A stretch of DNA of 33,652 nucleotides from Lachnospiraceae bacterium. GTDB lineage: Bacteria > Bacillota > Clostridia > Lachnospirales > Lachnospiraceae. The DNA lies in assembly GCA_029006155.1 (NCBI GenBank), contig JAQXGF010000098.1, positions 1 to 33,652 of the forward strand, written 5' to 3'. Made by a program: the position numbers and the translations under genes. Each line of letters opens with the position of its first letter. Positions within the stretch are counted from its first letter, which is position 1. Of this stretch, positions 17,734 to 25,780 are shown one piece after another. The notes under the pieces were generated by a model, which was not told where the DNA came from, ran no database searches, and saw only the letters and a program-made list of their open reading frames with translations.

Positions 17734-18669
17734 ATGGCTAAGATTTATGGAAGCACATTGGAGCTGATCGGAAATACCCCGCTTGTAGAGGTAAAGAACA
17801 TTGAGAAGTCAGAGGGGCTGGAAGCAACCGTTCTTGTAAAGCTTGAATATTTTAATCCGGCAGGAAGCGTGAAGGATCGTATCGCAAAAGGCATGATCGA
17901 GGATGCAGAGGCAAGGGGAGTCCTGAAGGAAGGTTCGACCATCATTGAGCCGACTTCCGGAAATACCGGAATCGGTCTGGCAGCGATCGCAGCGGCAAAG
18001 GGCTATCGGATCATCCTGACAATGCCGGAGACGATGAGCGTAGAGAGAAGAAACATCCTGAAGGCATATGGTGCAGAGGTCGTACTGACCGACGGAGCAC
18101 AGGGCATGAAGGGTGCGATTGCAAAGGCGGAGGAGCTGGCAAAGGAGATTCCGGACAGCTTCATTCCGGGACAGTTTGTGAACCCGGCGAACCCGAAGGC
18201 ACACAGAGAGACGACCGGACCGGAGATCTGGAACGATACCGACGGACAGGTCGATATCTTCGTCGCAGGTGTTGGCACAGGCGGAACCCTGACCGGTACC
18301 GGTGAGTATCTGAAGTCCAAGAATCCGGGCGTAAAGGTCGTAGCAGTAGAGCCGGAGACTTCCCCGGTACTTTCTGAGGGCAAGGCAGGCCCGCACAAGA
18401 TCCAGGGTATCGGAGCAGGCTTTGTGCCGGATACACTGAATACCAAGATTTACGACGAGATCATCAAGATCGCAAATGACGATGCATTTGAGACATCCAA
18501 GCTGCTCACGAAGAAGGAAGGCATCCTGACCGGTATTTCCTCCGGTGCGGCACTTTCCGCAGCACTGCAGCTTGCAAAGCGTCCGGAGAACAAGGGCAAG
18601 ACGATCGTGGCACTGCTTCCGGACAGCGGAGACCGTTACTATTCCACACCGCTGTTCCAGAGCAAGTAA
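17734..18669 (+). CDS. cysK: Cysteine synthase A (O-acetylserine sulfhydrylase)
   Basis: 311 residues, the usual length. Makes L-cysteine from O-acetylserine and sulfide, with PLP. The PLP lysine is Lys47 in [18 protein letters not shown] binds substrate, [12 protein letters not shown] binds the cofactor phosphate, and the C-terminal [10 protein letters not shown] motif is present. Start 17734 is chosen because AAGGAGG (17718-17724) is well placed; the ATG at 17704 in frame lacks a site. It has its own TTTACA/TATAAT promoter and is followed by a LysR regulator and metY, forming a sulfur amino acid locus. Confidence 0.96.
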   Translation: MAKIYGSTLELIGNTPLVEVKNIEKSEGLEATVLVKLEYFNPAGSVKDRIAKGMIEDAEARGVLKEGSTIIEPTSGNTGIGLAAIAAAKGYRIILTMPETMSVERRNILKAYGAEVVLTDGAQGMKGAIAKAEELAKEIPDSFIPGQFVNPANPKAHRETTGPEIWNDTDGQVDIFVAGVGTGGTLTGTGEYLKSKNPGVKVVAVEPETSPVLSEGKAGPHKIQGIGAGFVPDTLNTKIYDEIIKIANDDAFETSKLLTKKEGILTGISSGAALSAALQLAKRPENKGKTIVALLPDSGDRYYSTPLFQSK

Positions 18670-18689
18670 GTAAAAGCAATTCAGATTGA

Positions 18690-18730
18690 GCAGCCCTCCT
18701 TGTATGAAGAGATCTTCAGGCGAGGGCTGC
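18690..18730 (+). terminator. Hairpin after cysK
   Basis: GCAGCCCTC (18690-18698) pairs with GAGGGCTGC (18722-18730). The interior (tgaagagatcttca) can pair further. There is no T-tract after the stem, so it may be a weak terminator or an RNA-stabilising structure. Confidence 0.4.
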
Positions 18731-18794
18731 GACGGTTGCGATTTGCAGAGAAACTGTAAATTACAACGATGAAATAGTACGGAGGACAGACGGA

Positions 18795-19703
18795 ATGACG
18801 CTGCAACAGCTAAGATATGTCACAGCGGTCGCGGACTGCGGCTCAATGAACGAGGCGGCAAAGACTTTATTTGTCTCTCAGCCGGGACTTTCCGGCGCGA
18901 TCAAGGAGCTGGAGGAGGAGACCGGCATAGAGATCTTCAAACGGACGAACAAAGGAGTGCTCCCGACACCGGAAGGCGAGGAGTTCCTGGGCTATGCCCG
19001 CCAGCTGCTCAATCAGTATGAGCTTCTGGAAGACCGCTTTATCCGCCGGACGAAGGTGCGCAAGAAATTCAGCGTGTCCATGCAGCATTATTCCTTTGCG
19101 GTAAAGGCATTCGTCGAGCTCGTGAAGCAGTACGGGATGGATGAATATGAGTTTGCGGTCTACGAGACCAAGACCGGAGAAGTCATCTCGAATGTCCGAA
19201 ATTTCCGCAGCGAGATCGGCGTACTATACGAAAATGAGTTCAACAGTCAGGCGCTCAACAAGATCCTGAAAGAGAATAATCTGGAATTCCATCCGCTCTT
19301 TACATGCGGGACCTATGCGTACCTGTGGAAAAACCATCCACTCGCCAAAAATAAGACGATCCGCATGGAAGAGCTGGAGGAGTATCCGTGCCTGGCGTTC
19401 GACCAGGGCGACAACCCTTCGTTCTTTCTGGCGGAAGAGGTGATGAGCACCTATGATTACAAACGGGTCATCCGGGCCAATGACCGCGCTACGATGCTGA
19501 ATCTGATGGTCGGGCTGAATGGCTATACCCTGTGTTCCGGAATCATCTGCGAGGAGCTGAACGGCAGCGACTACTGTGCGGTGCCGCTCGCAGAGGATGA
19601 GAGCATGGTGATCGGCTACATCAAGCGAATCGGTATGATGCTGAGTCCGCTGGCAGTGCGATATCTGGATGAACTGAAAAAATATGAGGACTGCATTCTG
19701 TAA
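18795..19703 (+). CDS. LysR family transcriptional regulator
   Basis: 302 residues, typical LysR length. The N-terminal winged helix-turn-helix is clear (LQQLRYVTAVADCGSMNEAAKTLFVSQPGLSGAIKELE, then FKRTNKGVLPTPEGEEFL). The effector domain follows from about residue 90. GGAGG lies upstream of ATG 18795. Being flanked by cysK and metY, it probably controls sulfur assimilation or methionine genes, as CysB, CysL and related LysR proteins do, with O-acetylserine-type effectors; this is inferred from position only. Confidence 0.93.
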   Translation: MTLQQLRYVTAVADCGSMNEAAKTLFVSQPGLSGAIKELEEETGIEIFKRTNKGVLPTPEGEEFLGYARQLLNQYELLEDRFIRRTKVRKKFSVSMQHYSFAVKAFVELVKQYGMDEYEFAVYETKTGEVISNVRNFRSEIGVLYENEFNSQALNKILKENNLEFHPLFTCGTYAYLWKNHPLAKNKTIRMEELEEYPCLAFDQGDNPSFFLAEEVMSTYDYKRVIRANDRATMLNLMVGLNGYTLCSGIICEELNGSDYCAVPLAEDESMVIGYIKRIGMMLSPLAVRYLDELKKYEDCIL

Positions 19704-19720
19704 GGGGTGCAGTTCTTTTT
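19686..19720 (+). terminator. Terminator at the end of the LysR gene
   Basis: GGACTGCA at the 3' end of the coding region pairs with TGCAGTTC (two G-T pairs), followed by TTTTTTT. The stem overlaps the last codons of the regulator. Confidence 0.65.
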
Positions 19721-19814
19721 TTGCATCACAGGAAAATGCACTGCACGGTTCTCGTCGAAACAAATCGGGAACTTATATTTATAACTCTGCACCTACAGGT
19801 TTTAATAGAAAATA

Positions 19815-19848
19815 TTTTCTTACAACTGAGCGATTTGATATAAGAAAA
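19815..19848 (+). promoter_or_regulatory. Inverted repeat upstream of the metY -35 box
   Basis: Perfect 8-base arms TTTTCTTA and TAAGAAAA separated by 18 bases, ending 28 bases before the -35 box. The position suits an activator site, with the adjacent LysR protein as a candidate. The spacing is longer than the classic T-N11-A LysR box, so the assignment is tentative. Confidence 0.35.
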
Positions 19849-19877
19849 ACCGATAACAAGTCTATGCTTTTCCATAT

Positions 19878-19906
19878 TGGACAGACTACCATTTATTCGT
19901 TATAAT
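19878..19906 (+). promoter_or_regulatory. metY promoter
   Basis: TGGACA (19878-19883), 17 bases, TATAAT (19901-19906). The expected start is near 19913. Confidence 0.75.
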
Positions 19907-19910
19907 AACC

Positions 19911-19932
19911 CCTGTAAGTTGATAGGAATTAC
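19911..19932 (+). promoter_or_regulatory. Candidate operator shared with the cysK promoter
   Basis: CTGTAAGTTGATAGGAATTA lies just downstream of the -10 box, where cysK has CTAGTAAACCAGTAGGGAAT. Same placement and similar bases suggest co-regulation by one repressor. Confidence 0.4.
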
Positions 19933-20079
19933 CGAAATGACGGACATTGAATCAGACAATTTTATGATATAAGTACCATACAGATGTCTGCACGTCCAAC
20001 AAAAGAACATACAGTGGCCCGTAAATCAATTGGGTACATCGCGAAAACGACGAAAACGAATAGAAAAGGAGCAAATGAG

Positions 20080-21390
20080 ATGAGTAAGAAGACAAGAGCA
20101 GAGCGCAATTTTAAATTTGAGACATTACAGCTTCACGTAGGACAGGAAAAGCCGGATCCGGTGACCGGGGCGAGAGCCGTTCCGATTTATCAGACCTCAT
20201 CCTATGTATTTGACAACTGCGACCATGCAGCGGCACGTTTCGGACTTTCGGATGCCGGAAATATTTACGGCAGACTGACGAATCCGACCGAGGATGTGTT
20301 TGAGCAGCGTATCGCGGCACTGGAGGGTGGCGTGGCTGCACTGGCAGTCGCATCCGGAGCAGCAGCGGTATCCTATACGTTTGAGAATCTGGCACAGGCC
20401 GGGGACCACATCGTATCCGCGAAGAATATTTACGGCGGCACGTTCAATTTCCTCGCGCATACCTTCCCGGATTTTGGCGTGAAGACGACGTTCGTAGACA
20501 TTTTCAATCTGGAAGAAGTAGAGGCAGCCATCCAGGAAAACACCAAGGCGATCTTTATCGAGACACTCGGCAATCCGAATTCGGATGTCGTTGATATTGA
20601 GGCAGTCGCAAAGCTGGCACATGCGCATAAGATTCCGCTCGTTGTCGATAATACCTTCGCGACTCCGTACCTGGTAAGACCGATTGAGTATGGTGCAGAT
20701 ATCGTTGTACATTCCGCGACGAAGTTCATCGGCGGCCATGGCACGACGCTTGGCGGTGTCATCGTAGACGGTGGTAAATTTGACTGGGAGGCATCCGGCA
20801 AATTCCCGTCCCTTGTAGAGCCGAACCCGAGTTATCACGGCATCAGCTTTGTAAAGGCAGCAGGACCGGCCGCCTTTGTGACGAAAGTCCGCGCGATTCT
20901 CTTAAGAGACATGGGTGCGACCCTTTCTCCGTTCCATGCATTCTTCTTCCTGCAGGGACTTGAGACACTCTCTCTGCGCGTGGAGCGCCATGTGGAGAAT
21001 GCGCTGAAGGTCGTACAGTACCTGAACCAGCATCCGCAGGTAGAGAAGGTACATCATCCGTCCGTATCCACGGATCCGTCTCAGCAGGAACTGTATAAGA
21101 AATACTTCCCGAACGGCGGCGGCTCGATCTTTACCTTTGAGATCAAGGGTGATGCGGAGACCGCAAAGAAGTTCATCGACAATCTGGAACTGTTCTCCCT
21201 GCTGGCAAACGTCGCAGACGTGAAGTCCCTGGTCATCCATCCGGCGACCACGACCCACAGCCAGTGCACCGAAGAAGAACTGGCCGATCAGGGCATCCGT
21301 CCGAACACGATCCGTCTGTCTATCGGTACGGAAAATGTGGACGATATCATCGAGGATCTCGATGAGGCATTCCGCGCGATCGCAGAATAA
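20080..21390 (+). CDS. metY: O-acetylhomoserine sulfhydrylase (O-acetylhomoserine aminocarboxypropyltransferase)
   Basis: 436 residues. A PLP enzyme that makes homocysteine from O-acetylhomoserine and sulfide, the direct sulfhydrylation route to methionine. Family motifs: FETLQLHVGQ, PIYQTSSYVF, YGRLTNPTEDVFEQR, VVDNTFATPYL, and the PLP lysine in HSATKFIGGHG. The C-terminus has HPATTTHSQ and IRLSIGTEN. Length fits MetY and is longer than MetB/MetC. Start 20080 has AAAGGAG (20065-20071); the in-frame ATG at 19984 has none. It is transcribed from its own promoter and ends at a strong terminator. Confidence 0.95.
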   Translation: MSKKTRAERNFKFETLQLHVGQEKPDPVTGARAVPIYQTSSYVFDNCDHAAARFGLSDAGNIYGRLTNPTEDVFEQRIAALEGGVAALAVASGAAAVSYTFENLAQAGDHIVSAKNIYGGTFNFLAHTFPDFGVKTTFVDIFNLEEVEAAIQENTKAIFIETLGNPNSDVVDIEAVAKLAHAHKIPLVVDNTFATPYLVRPIEYGADIVVHSATKFIGGHGTTLGGVIVDGGKFDWEASGKFPSLVEPNPSYHGISFVKAAGPAAFVTKVRAILLRDMGATLSPFHAFFFLQGLETLSLRVERHVENALKVVQYLNQHPQVEKVHHPSVSTDPSQQELYKKYFPNGGGSIFTFEIKGDAETAKKFIDNLELFSLLANVADVKSLVIHPATTTHSQCTEEELADQGIRPNTIRLSIGTENVDDIIEDLDEAFRAIAE

Positions 21391-21409
21391 CATTTGACTT
21401 GTGCATATG

Positions 21410-21444
21410 GTGGCTTGTATCAGAAATGATACAGGCCATTTTTT
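21410..21444 (+). terminator. GNRA-capped terminator after metY
   Basis: 13-base stem 21410-21422 / 21427-21439 with GAAA tetraloop and two G-T pairs, followed by a T-tract to 21444. Nearly the same hairpin occurs at 25114-25148. Confidence 0.92.
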
Positions 21445-21462
21445 AACCGAATCAAGCTGCCG

Positions 21463-21491
21463 TAGACAACCACCTGCTTCGGTGTTAAAAT
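21463..21491 (+). promoter_or_regulatory. Promoter of the secreted acidic protein gene
   Basis: TAGACA (21463-21468), 17 bases, TAAAAT (21486-21491), located between the metY terminator and the next gene. Confidence 0.6.
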
Positions 21492-21532
21492 GGTAGATAC
21501 AAAATTTTACCAACAAAGGAGAAATGTGAGCT

Positions 21533-23893
21533 ATGAAAAAAGCAATCGCATTCATGCTGGCGGCTACGATGTTATACACTTCATGTACGCCAGCCATCCC
21601 GGTCAGCGCTGCCTCTTCCGAAGTGAACTACGCTGAGTTGTACAAGGACGTAATAAAGGATATAGAGAAAAACGGTGTATCAGGAATTCCAACCCCACAG
21701 AATCTGTATTATAACCTGGATTATGTGAATAATGACGATATTCCGGAATTGATCGTAAGCGCAGGCTGCTATGATGATGATACAGATTACAGCTACGGGA
21801 AAAATGTTATCTATACAGTAAAAGGTAATAAAGCGGTACAGTGCTTTGATTTTCTGGCCGATAATGGGGAGCAGGATGTGAATGGCACGTGGGATTTTGA
21901 GCTGTTTTCAAATTCGATAGAATATAGCCATTATAATGATCAGGGAATGTATATTACGGAACTTTTTTCGATCAGTCCGGACAATGACGAATTGGAGGCA
22001 CCATATGCTTCCTATTACAATGACGATGATAACAGGTTGTATTTTAATGACCATCTGGCGACCGCTTATGAACGGGAATCTATATATCCTCTGGATGGAG
22101 GAGCATCTGACTTTACTGTGCAATATAATGCTTACGGAGGTTCGGACGCGGATGAAATGCTAGCGTATCTCGATGTGATATCCGATCATATCAGCCAGAT
22201 TTATGAAACCTATGAGCAAAACTATAACGAAGAATATGACGGCTTCAATGAATATATGGCAGAATACAATAAAAGCCGGGAAGACGCAGAAGCCGCAGAC
22301 GACGGGACGCGCGAATTATTTTCTTCGGATGAGATCATGGATATGGCCGAGTCTCTTGTACAGGGGGAAGCCGAATTCAGTGAGGAGCATCCGGAATACC
22401 GCGATGCGCTCACATCGGATCTTGCTGCTGCCCATTCAGACTCTCTGCTAGGATATTATCTCTTTAAGGGGAGTGCCGATTATCTGCTCAGCGACGACTC
22501 TGCGGCACAGGAACTCCGGACTTACGCGGTCGCAGGGGCACTTGGACTGTTAAATGGCGTATTTTCTTTATGTTACGATAACGCACCGAGCATTCAGGCT
22601 CATATGTATGAGCCGGTAGCGGTAAATGACAATTATGCGTTATTGCGAACATATGGGACGCTTGATTCTGTAATTCTGGATTCTTTCTTGAAGAGCATTC
22701 GGGAAATACTGGATCCGGCAGATGCCAGACTTCAGGAACTGCAGGAACGCCTATCTGAGTGCGAAAACGGTTATCAGTTCTATCGTGATGGTTACGATGA
22801 TGACTCCCTGGCGGTCATTGCCCGTATGCATGCGATACAGAATGTTCGAAATGAAGAGATTGATCTGTATCTGGGCTTCTATCAGGACATCTGCGAAATG
22901 TATCAGGCACCATACGCAACCGATGGGTATATTTATCAGATCATCGACTCCAAAGGCAATATATATGGCTCTTTTTACGCAGATCCCTCTGCGAACGTGG
23001 TATTCGGCAACGATGGGACCTGCATCATCGATAAGAAATTCGAGAGAGATGATTACGTGAATATGAGCAACAGCCATACGATCATTGACAAAGATATGAA
23101 TGTCCTGTTCCAGTCAAACCAGTCTGAGGATGATGGGTATTCCTACTTAGGCGCAGGTCCTTCCGGAAAAGCCCTTAGGATCAGCAGCAAGACGGATTTT
23201 GATAATGGTCAGTACTATTCGCTGGAACTGGTGAATCTGGATAACAATTCACAGGAACTGGCCAAAATGACAGAGTTTACCATTGACACCCTTTACACGG
23301 ATTTATATCCGGTATACTATTGGGATCCTGAGGGACATTCGCATGATGTGGTCATTGATCTGAAAAATGAAAAAGTCTTAGATTCTGACGACGTGGATCT
23401 CTCTACCGATACGGAGCTGCCAGAAGGACTTCCTTCCAACTGTCAGGTGCTGAATCCGGACTACTTCTTCAATCCGGAAGACAATTGCATTTATGATCAG
23501 ACGGGCAAATCAGTTACAGATTTATCCGCAGGACTGGGAGTCAGCTACATAGGGTATGCGCTTGAAAAATATTGGGTTGTTTCAAACAGTGGTTATTATT
23601 ACATACTGGATGAATACTTTAATCGCTTATTTGAGCCGGTTCAGATCGTTCCGAATGATTATATGGTCCTGTCGCCGATTGGACTGATCATCGGAAATGT
23701 GCTTTGGGACAGCAATGGCAATTCCCAGGAATATGAGTATGTAAGACAGCGGCCGACCCTTGACCATTTTATCTATGGAAACGCGGAGACCGGATATATT
23801 AACATGAATACGAATGAAATTCTGGAGCTTATCGCACTGGATCAGATTCCGGCTGTGCTGTGTCTGTACAGTGGCGATCCGAGCGATTGGTAA
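21533..23893 (+). CDS. Large secreted acidic protein of unknown function
   Basis: 786 residues. The signal peptide has MKKAIAFMLAATM, then a likely signal peptidase I site PVSA/ASS. An upstream YTSC looks like a lipobox but has Tyr where Leu is usual. The N-terminal part contains LDYVNNDDIPELIVS, a variant of the NGDGIPELLV-like motif common in secreted Clostridia proteins. The mature chain is rich in Asp, Glu, Tyr and Ser. The C-terminal third has spaced segments such as YIYQIIDSKGNIYG, HTIIDKDMNVLFQS and YYYILDEYFNRLFEP, which look like blades of a propeller or WG-like repeats; this is an inference. AAAGGAG lies 11 bases before the ATG. Function not recognised. Confidence 0.8.
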   Translation: MKKAIAFMLAATMLYTSCTPAIPVSAASSEVNYAELYKDVIKDIEKNGVSGIPTPQNLYYNLDYVNNDDIPELIVSAGCYDDDTDYSYGKNVIYTVKGNKAVQCFDFLADNGEQDVNGTWDFELFSNSIEYSHYNDQGMYITELFSISPDNDELEAPYASYYNDDDNRLYFNDHLATAYERESIYPLDGGASDFTVQYNAYGGSDADEMLAYLDVISDHISQIYETYEQNYNEEYDGFNEYMAEYNKSREDAEAADDGTRELFSSDEIMDMAESLVQGEAEFSEEHPEYRDALTSDLAAAHSDSLLGYYLFKGSADYLLSDDSAAQELRTYAVAGALGLLNGVFSLCYDNAPSIQAHMYEPVAVNDNYALLRTYGTLDSVILDSFLKSIREILDPADARLQELQERLSECENGYQFYRDGYDDDSLAVIARMHAIQNVRNEEIDLYLGFYQDICEMYQAPYATDGYIYQIIDSKGNIYGSFYADPSANVVFGNDGTCIIDKKFERDDYVNMSNSHTIIDKDMNVLFQSNQSEDDGYSYLGAGPSGKALRISSKTDFDNGQYYSLELVNLDNNSQELAKMTEFTIDTLYTDLYPVYYWDPEGHSHDVVIDLKNEKVLDSDDVDLSTDTELPEGLPSNCQVLNPDYFFNPEDNCIYDQTGKSVTDLSAGLGVSYIGYALEKYWVVSNSGYYYILDEYFNRLFEPVQIVPNDYMVLSPIGLIIGNVLWDSNGNSQEYEYVRQRPTLDHFIYGNAETGYINMNTNEILELIALDQIPAVLCLYSGDPSDW

Positions 23894-23943
23894 GAACCAT
23901 CAGGCAAACAGCGATTCGGTTCATGATAGGGCAAAGGAAGGAT

Positions 23944-23969
23944 CCGCAGCAGGGATGGATTGCAGAACG
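23944..23969 (+). repeat. Dispersed intergenic repeat, copy D (short)
   Basis: The core cagggatggattgc (23950-23963), followed by AGAACG, matches the other intergenic copies at 16132, 27678 and 31182. It lies just upstream of the ribosome binding site of the next gene. The downstream CGCTTTAC part is missing. Confidence 0.45.
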
Positions 23970-23986
23970 TATAGGAGCGCAGGAGA

Positions 23987-25084
23987 ATGAGAACACGAAT
24001 TTCTAAATGGCTGATGGCGTTTGTTGTGTGTGTACTTTTGTTTACGATGAGCGACCAGTCAGCATATGCAGCAGGAAAAACGATCCAGGTGTCCAGTTCC
24101 AAATCCACGATTTATGTACTGGACAATCAGAAGAATACGTCACAGCTTCAGGTGATGTACGGAGACAAGAACGTCACCAGAGCCTGCAAATATTCCGTGA
24201 ATAACAGGAAAGTTGCTTCGGTATCAAAAAGCGGAAAGATCACGGCAGCAAAAGCAGGAAAAGTGACGGTGACGGTGAAATACAAGAAAAACAGCAAAAA
24301 AATAAAGATCACAGTCAAAAATCCAAAGCTGACGGTGAAGGAAAAATCCCTGCAGCTGCAGAAAAACCAGACGTATGCGCTGAAAGCTTATGCGAACCAG
24401 TCTGCAATCAGCCAAAAGAATGTCACCTGGAGCAGCAACAATAAAAAAATTGCCACGGTCAGCAAAAGTGGTGTCGTGAAAGGCTTAAAAGCAGGGACGG
24501 CGGTCATTACCGGAAAGACAAAAACGGGAAAAGTGAGCTGCAAGGTAACAGTAACAAAAGCAGTGAGCGGCGGTAACAACAATAATAGCAATAGTAATGG
24601 CAACAGCAACAGCGGTAATGACACTGCCGAAAACGGGGAATGCAAACATGATGGGCCTATCAGTCAAGTAGACAGAGGTGGTAAGATGGTATGGGGGATG
24701 ACCTGTGGCTGTGGCATAAGCTTTGCTGAGAGCAATGACAGCCTTAAGATCCATCAGGCGGAACAGTTTGCCAATACATTAACTGCTTATAAGAATGATT
24801 TCCCGGCCGATTATGCGTGCAGCAGGTGTGGCGGTCCGACTCCGCTTGATACAATTGAGAATCCGTACGTGGAAGCAATTTGCATGAAATGTGGAAAATC
24901 GCTGGGAGTTACGTATGTATATGATATGCACGTAGACAATTGGGTGGTTACGGTTGATACGCCGAAGGATTTTGAATTTACAGAAAACAACACGACGTAT
25001 CATGTGCAGCATTACAAAGAAAAACGGTGTACGACCTGTGGAATGCGGATTGGAGAGTATCAGTATTATACTACCACAGAGTAA
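23987..25084 (+). CDS. Secreted protein with two Ig-like (BIG2) domains and a Cys-rich zinc-ribbon-like C-terminus
   Basis: 365 residues. Signal peptide 1-28 (WLMAFVVCVLLFTM ... AYA). Two BIG2-like domains span about 30-107 and 108-193, each with the typical NRKVASVSKSGKITAAKAG or NKKIATVSKSGVVKGLKAG motif. A Gly/Asn/Ser linker follows, then a region with paired cysteines: CKHDG, CGCG, CSRCGG, CMKCGK and CTTCGM. The CxxC pairs suggest metal binding outside the cell, which is unusual. BIG2 domains are common in surface and wall-attached proteins. It has no sorting signal. It probably shares a transcript with the preceding secreted protein, as no terminator was seen between them. Function unknown. 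Confidence 0.85.
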   Translation: MRTRISKWLMAFVVCVLLFTMSDQSAYAAGKTIQVSSSKSTIYVLDNQKNTSQLQVMYGDKNVTRACKYSVNNRKVASVSKSGKITAAKAGKVTVTVKYKKNSKKIKITVKNPKLTVKEKSLQLQKNQTYALKAYANQSAISQKNVTWSSNNKKIATVSKSGVVKGLKAGTAVITGKTKTGKVSCKVTVTKAVSGGNNNNSNSNGNSNSGNDTAENGECKHDGPISQVDRGGKMVWGMTCGCGISFAESNDSLKIHQAEQFANTLTAYKNDFPADYACSRCGGPTPLDTIENPYVEAICMKCGKSLGVTYVYDMHVDNWVVTVDTPKDFEFTENNTTYHVQHYKEKRCTTCGMRIGEYQYYTTTE

Positions 25085-25113
25085 TGCTTTTTATCAGTTG
25101 CCTTTCTTTTATG

Positions 25114-25148
25114 GTGGCCTGTATCAGAGATGGTGCAGGCCACTTTTT
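25114..25148 (+). terminator. GNRA-capped terminator after the BIG2 protein gene
   Basis: 13-base stem 25114-25126 / 25131-25143 with GAGA tetraloop, then TTTTT. It is very similar to the hairpin at 21410-21444, with base changes that keep pairing through G-T pairs. Confidence 0.9.
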
Positions 25149-25173
25149 ACATGTTATCTTCATATAATTCATA

Positions 25174-25202
25174 TTGAAATAATAGGAAAAATGGTTTATA
25201 AT
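25174..25202 (+). promoter_or_regulatory. Promoter of the Rrf2-family regulator gene
   Basis: TTGAAA (25174-25179), 17 bases, TATAAT (25197-25202). The in-frame ATG at 25201 lies inside the -10 box, which excludes it as the start. The spacer includes ATAGGAAAAAT, loosely like the cysK and metY motif. Confidence 0.8.
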
Positions 25203-25275
25203 GATGGAAGCAGATGGAGAAGTTATTGGAAGAAAGGAGAATAATCCATTACCCTTAAAAGAGGATAGTTGGATT

Positions 25276-25722
25276 ATGCGAGTCAATATGAGAATATCGA
25301 CCAAGGGAAGATATGCATTGCGTCTGATGCTGGATCTCGGGACCAACTGCTCCGGGGATCCGATCCGACTGAAGGATGTCGCCAGACGACAGGGGATTTC
25401 TGAAAAATATCTGGAGCAGATTATCTCGGTTCTGAACAAGGCCGGATTCGTGCGCAGCATCCGCGGCCCGCAGGGCGGCTACGTCCTGAGCAGACGGCCG
25501 GAGGAGTATACGGTCGGCATGATCCTGCGCCTGACCGAAGGCAGCCTCGCGCCGGTCGAGTGCGCAGAGAAAGAGTCCGGCGTCTGCGAGCGGGAAGATG
25601 ACTGCGTGACGCTCATTCTCTGGAAAAAGTTGAACGATGCGATCAACGGCGTCGTCGACCACGTCACACTGGCAGACCTGCTTGAGTGGCAGGCGGCGAA
25701 GGCAAATGATTATGTGATTTAA
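25276..25722 (+). CDS. Rrf2 family transcriptional regulator, IscR-like with three cysteines
   Basis: 148 residues from ATG 25276 (GAGGA ten bases upstream); ATG 25288 is an alternative. The Rrf2 pattern is clear: MRISTKGRYALRLMLDL, the recognition helix region ISEKYLEQIISVLNKAGFVRSIRG, then PQGGYVLSR. Cys96, Cys104 and Cys110 (C-x7-C-x5-C) lie where IscR and NsrR bind an iron-sulfur cluster, so it may sense Fe-S status, redox or nitric oxide. Rrf2 proteins also include CymR, the cysteine regulator, which lacks this cluster motif. No isc/suf genes are adjacent. Its targets are unknown; sulfur genes nearby are one possibility. Confidence 0.92.
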   Translation: MRVNMRISTKGRYALRLMLDLGTNCSGDPIRLKDVARRQGISEKYLEQIISVLNKAGFVRSIRGPQGGYVLSRRPEEYTVGMILRLTEGSLAPVECAEKESGVCEREDDCVTLILWKKLNDAINGVVDHVTLADLLEWQAAKANDYVI

Positions 25723-25730
25723 AAAACCAC

Positions 25731-25759
25731 TTGCAATCCCCCAAAAACAACGCTATAAT
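25731..25759 (+). promoter_or_regulatory. Promoter of the FMN riboswitch / ribU unit
   Basis: TTGCAA (25731-25736), 17 bases, TATAAT (25754-25759), beginning eight bases after the upstream stop and placing the transcript start just before the riboswitch. Confidence 0.82.
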
Positions 25760-25780
25760 AGACACGAATTTAAGAAAAAT

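Larger units (their letters stand above)
19704..20079 (+). other. 376-base intergenic region upstream of metY
   Basis: It contains the LysR gene terminator, an inverted repeat TTTTCTTA (19815-19822) / TAAGAAAA (19841-19848) with 18 bases between, the metY promoter, a motif shared with cysK, and a leader of about 165 bases. A short frame at 19684-19905 has no ribosome binding site and resembles no protein I know. No RNA gene was recognised. Confidence 0.6.

Noticed and set aside
18670..18794. Possible T-box or SAM riboswitch between cysK and the LysR gene
   Set aside because: Only a simple hairpin is present; none of the T-box or S-box consensus segments were found here or in the metY leader.
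19684..19905. 73-residue frame between the LysR gene and metY
   Set aside because: No ribosome binding site, it overlaps the end of the LysR gene and a terminator, and it has no recognisable features.
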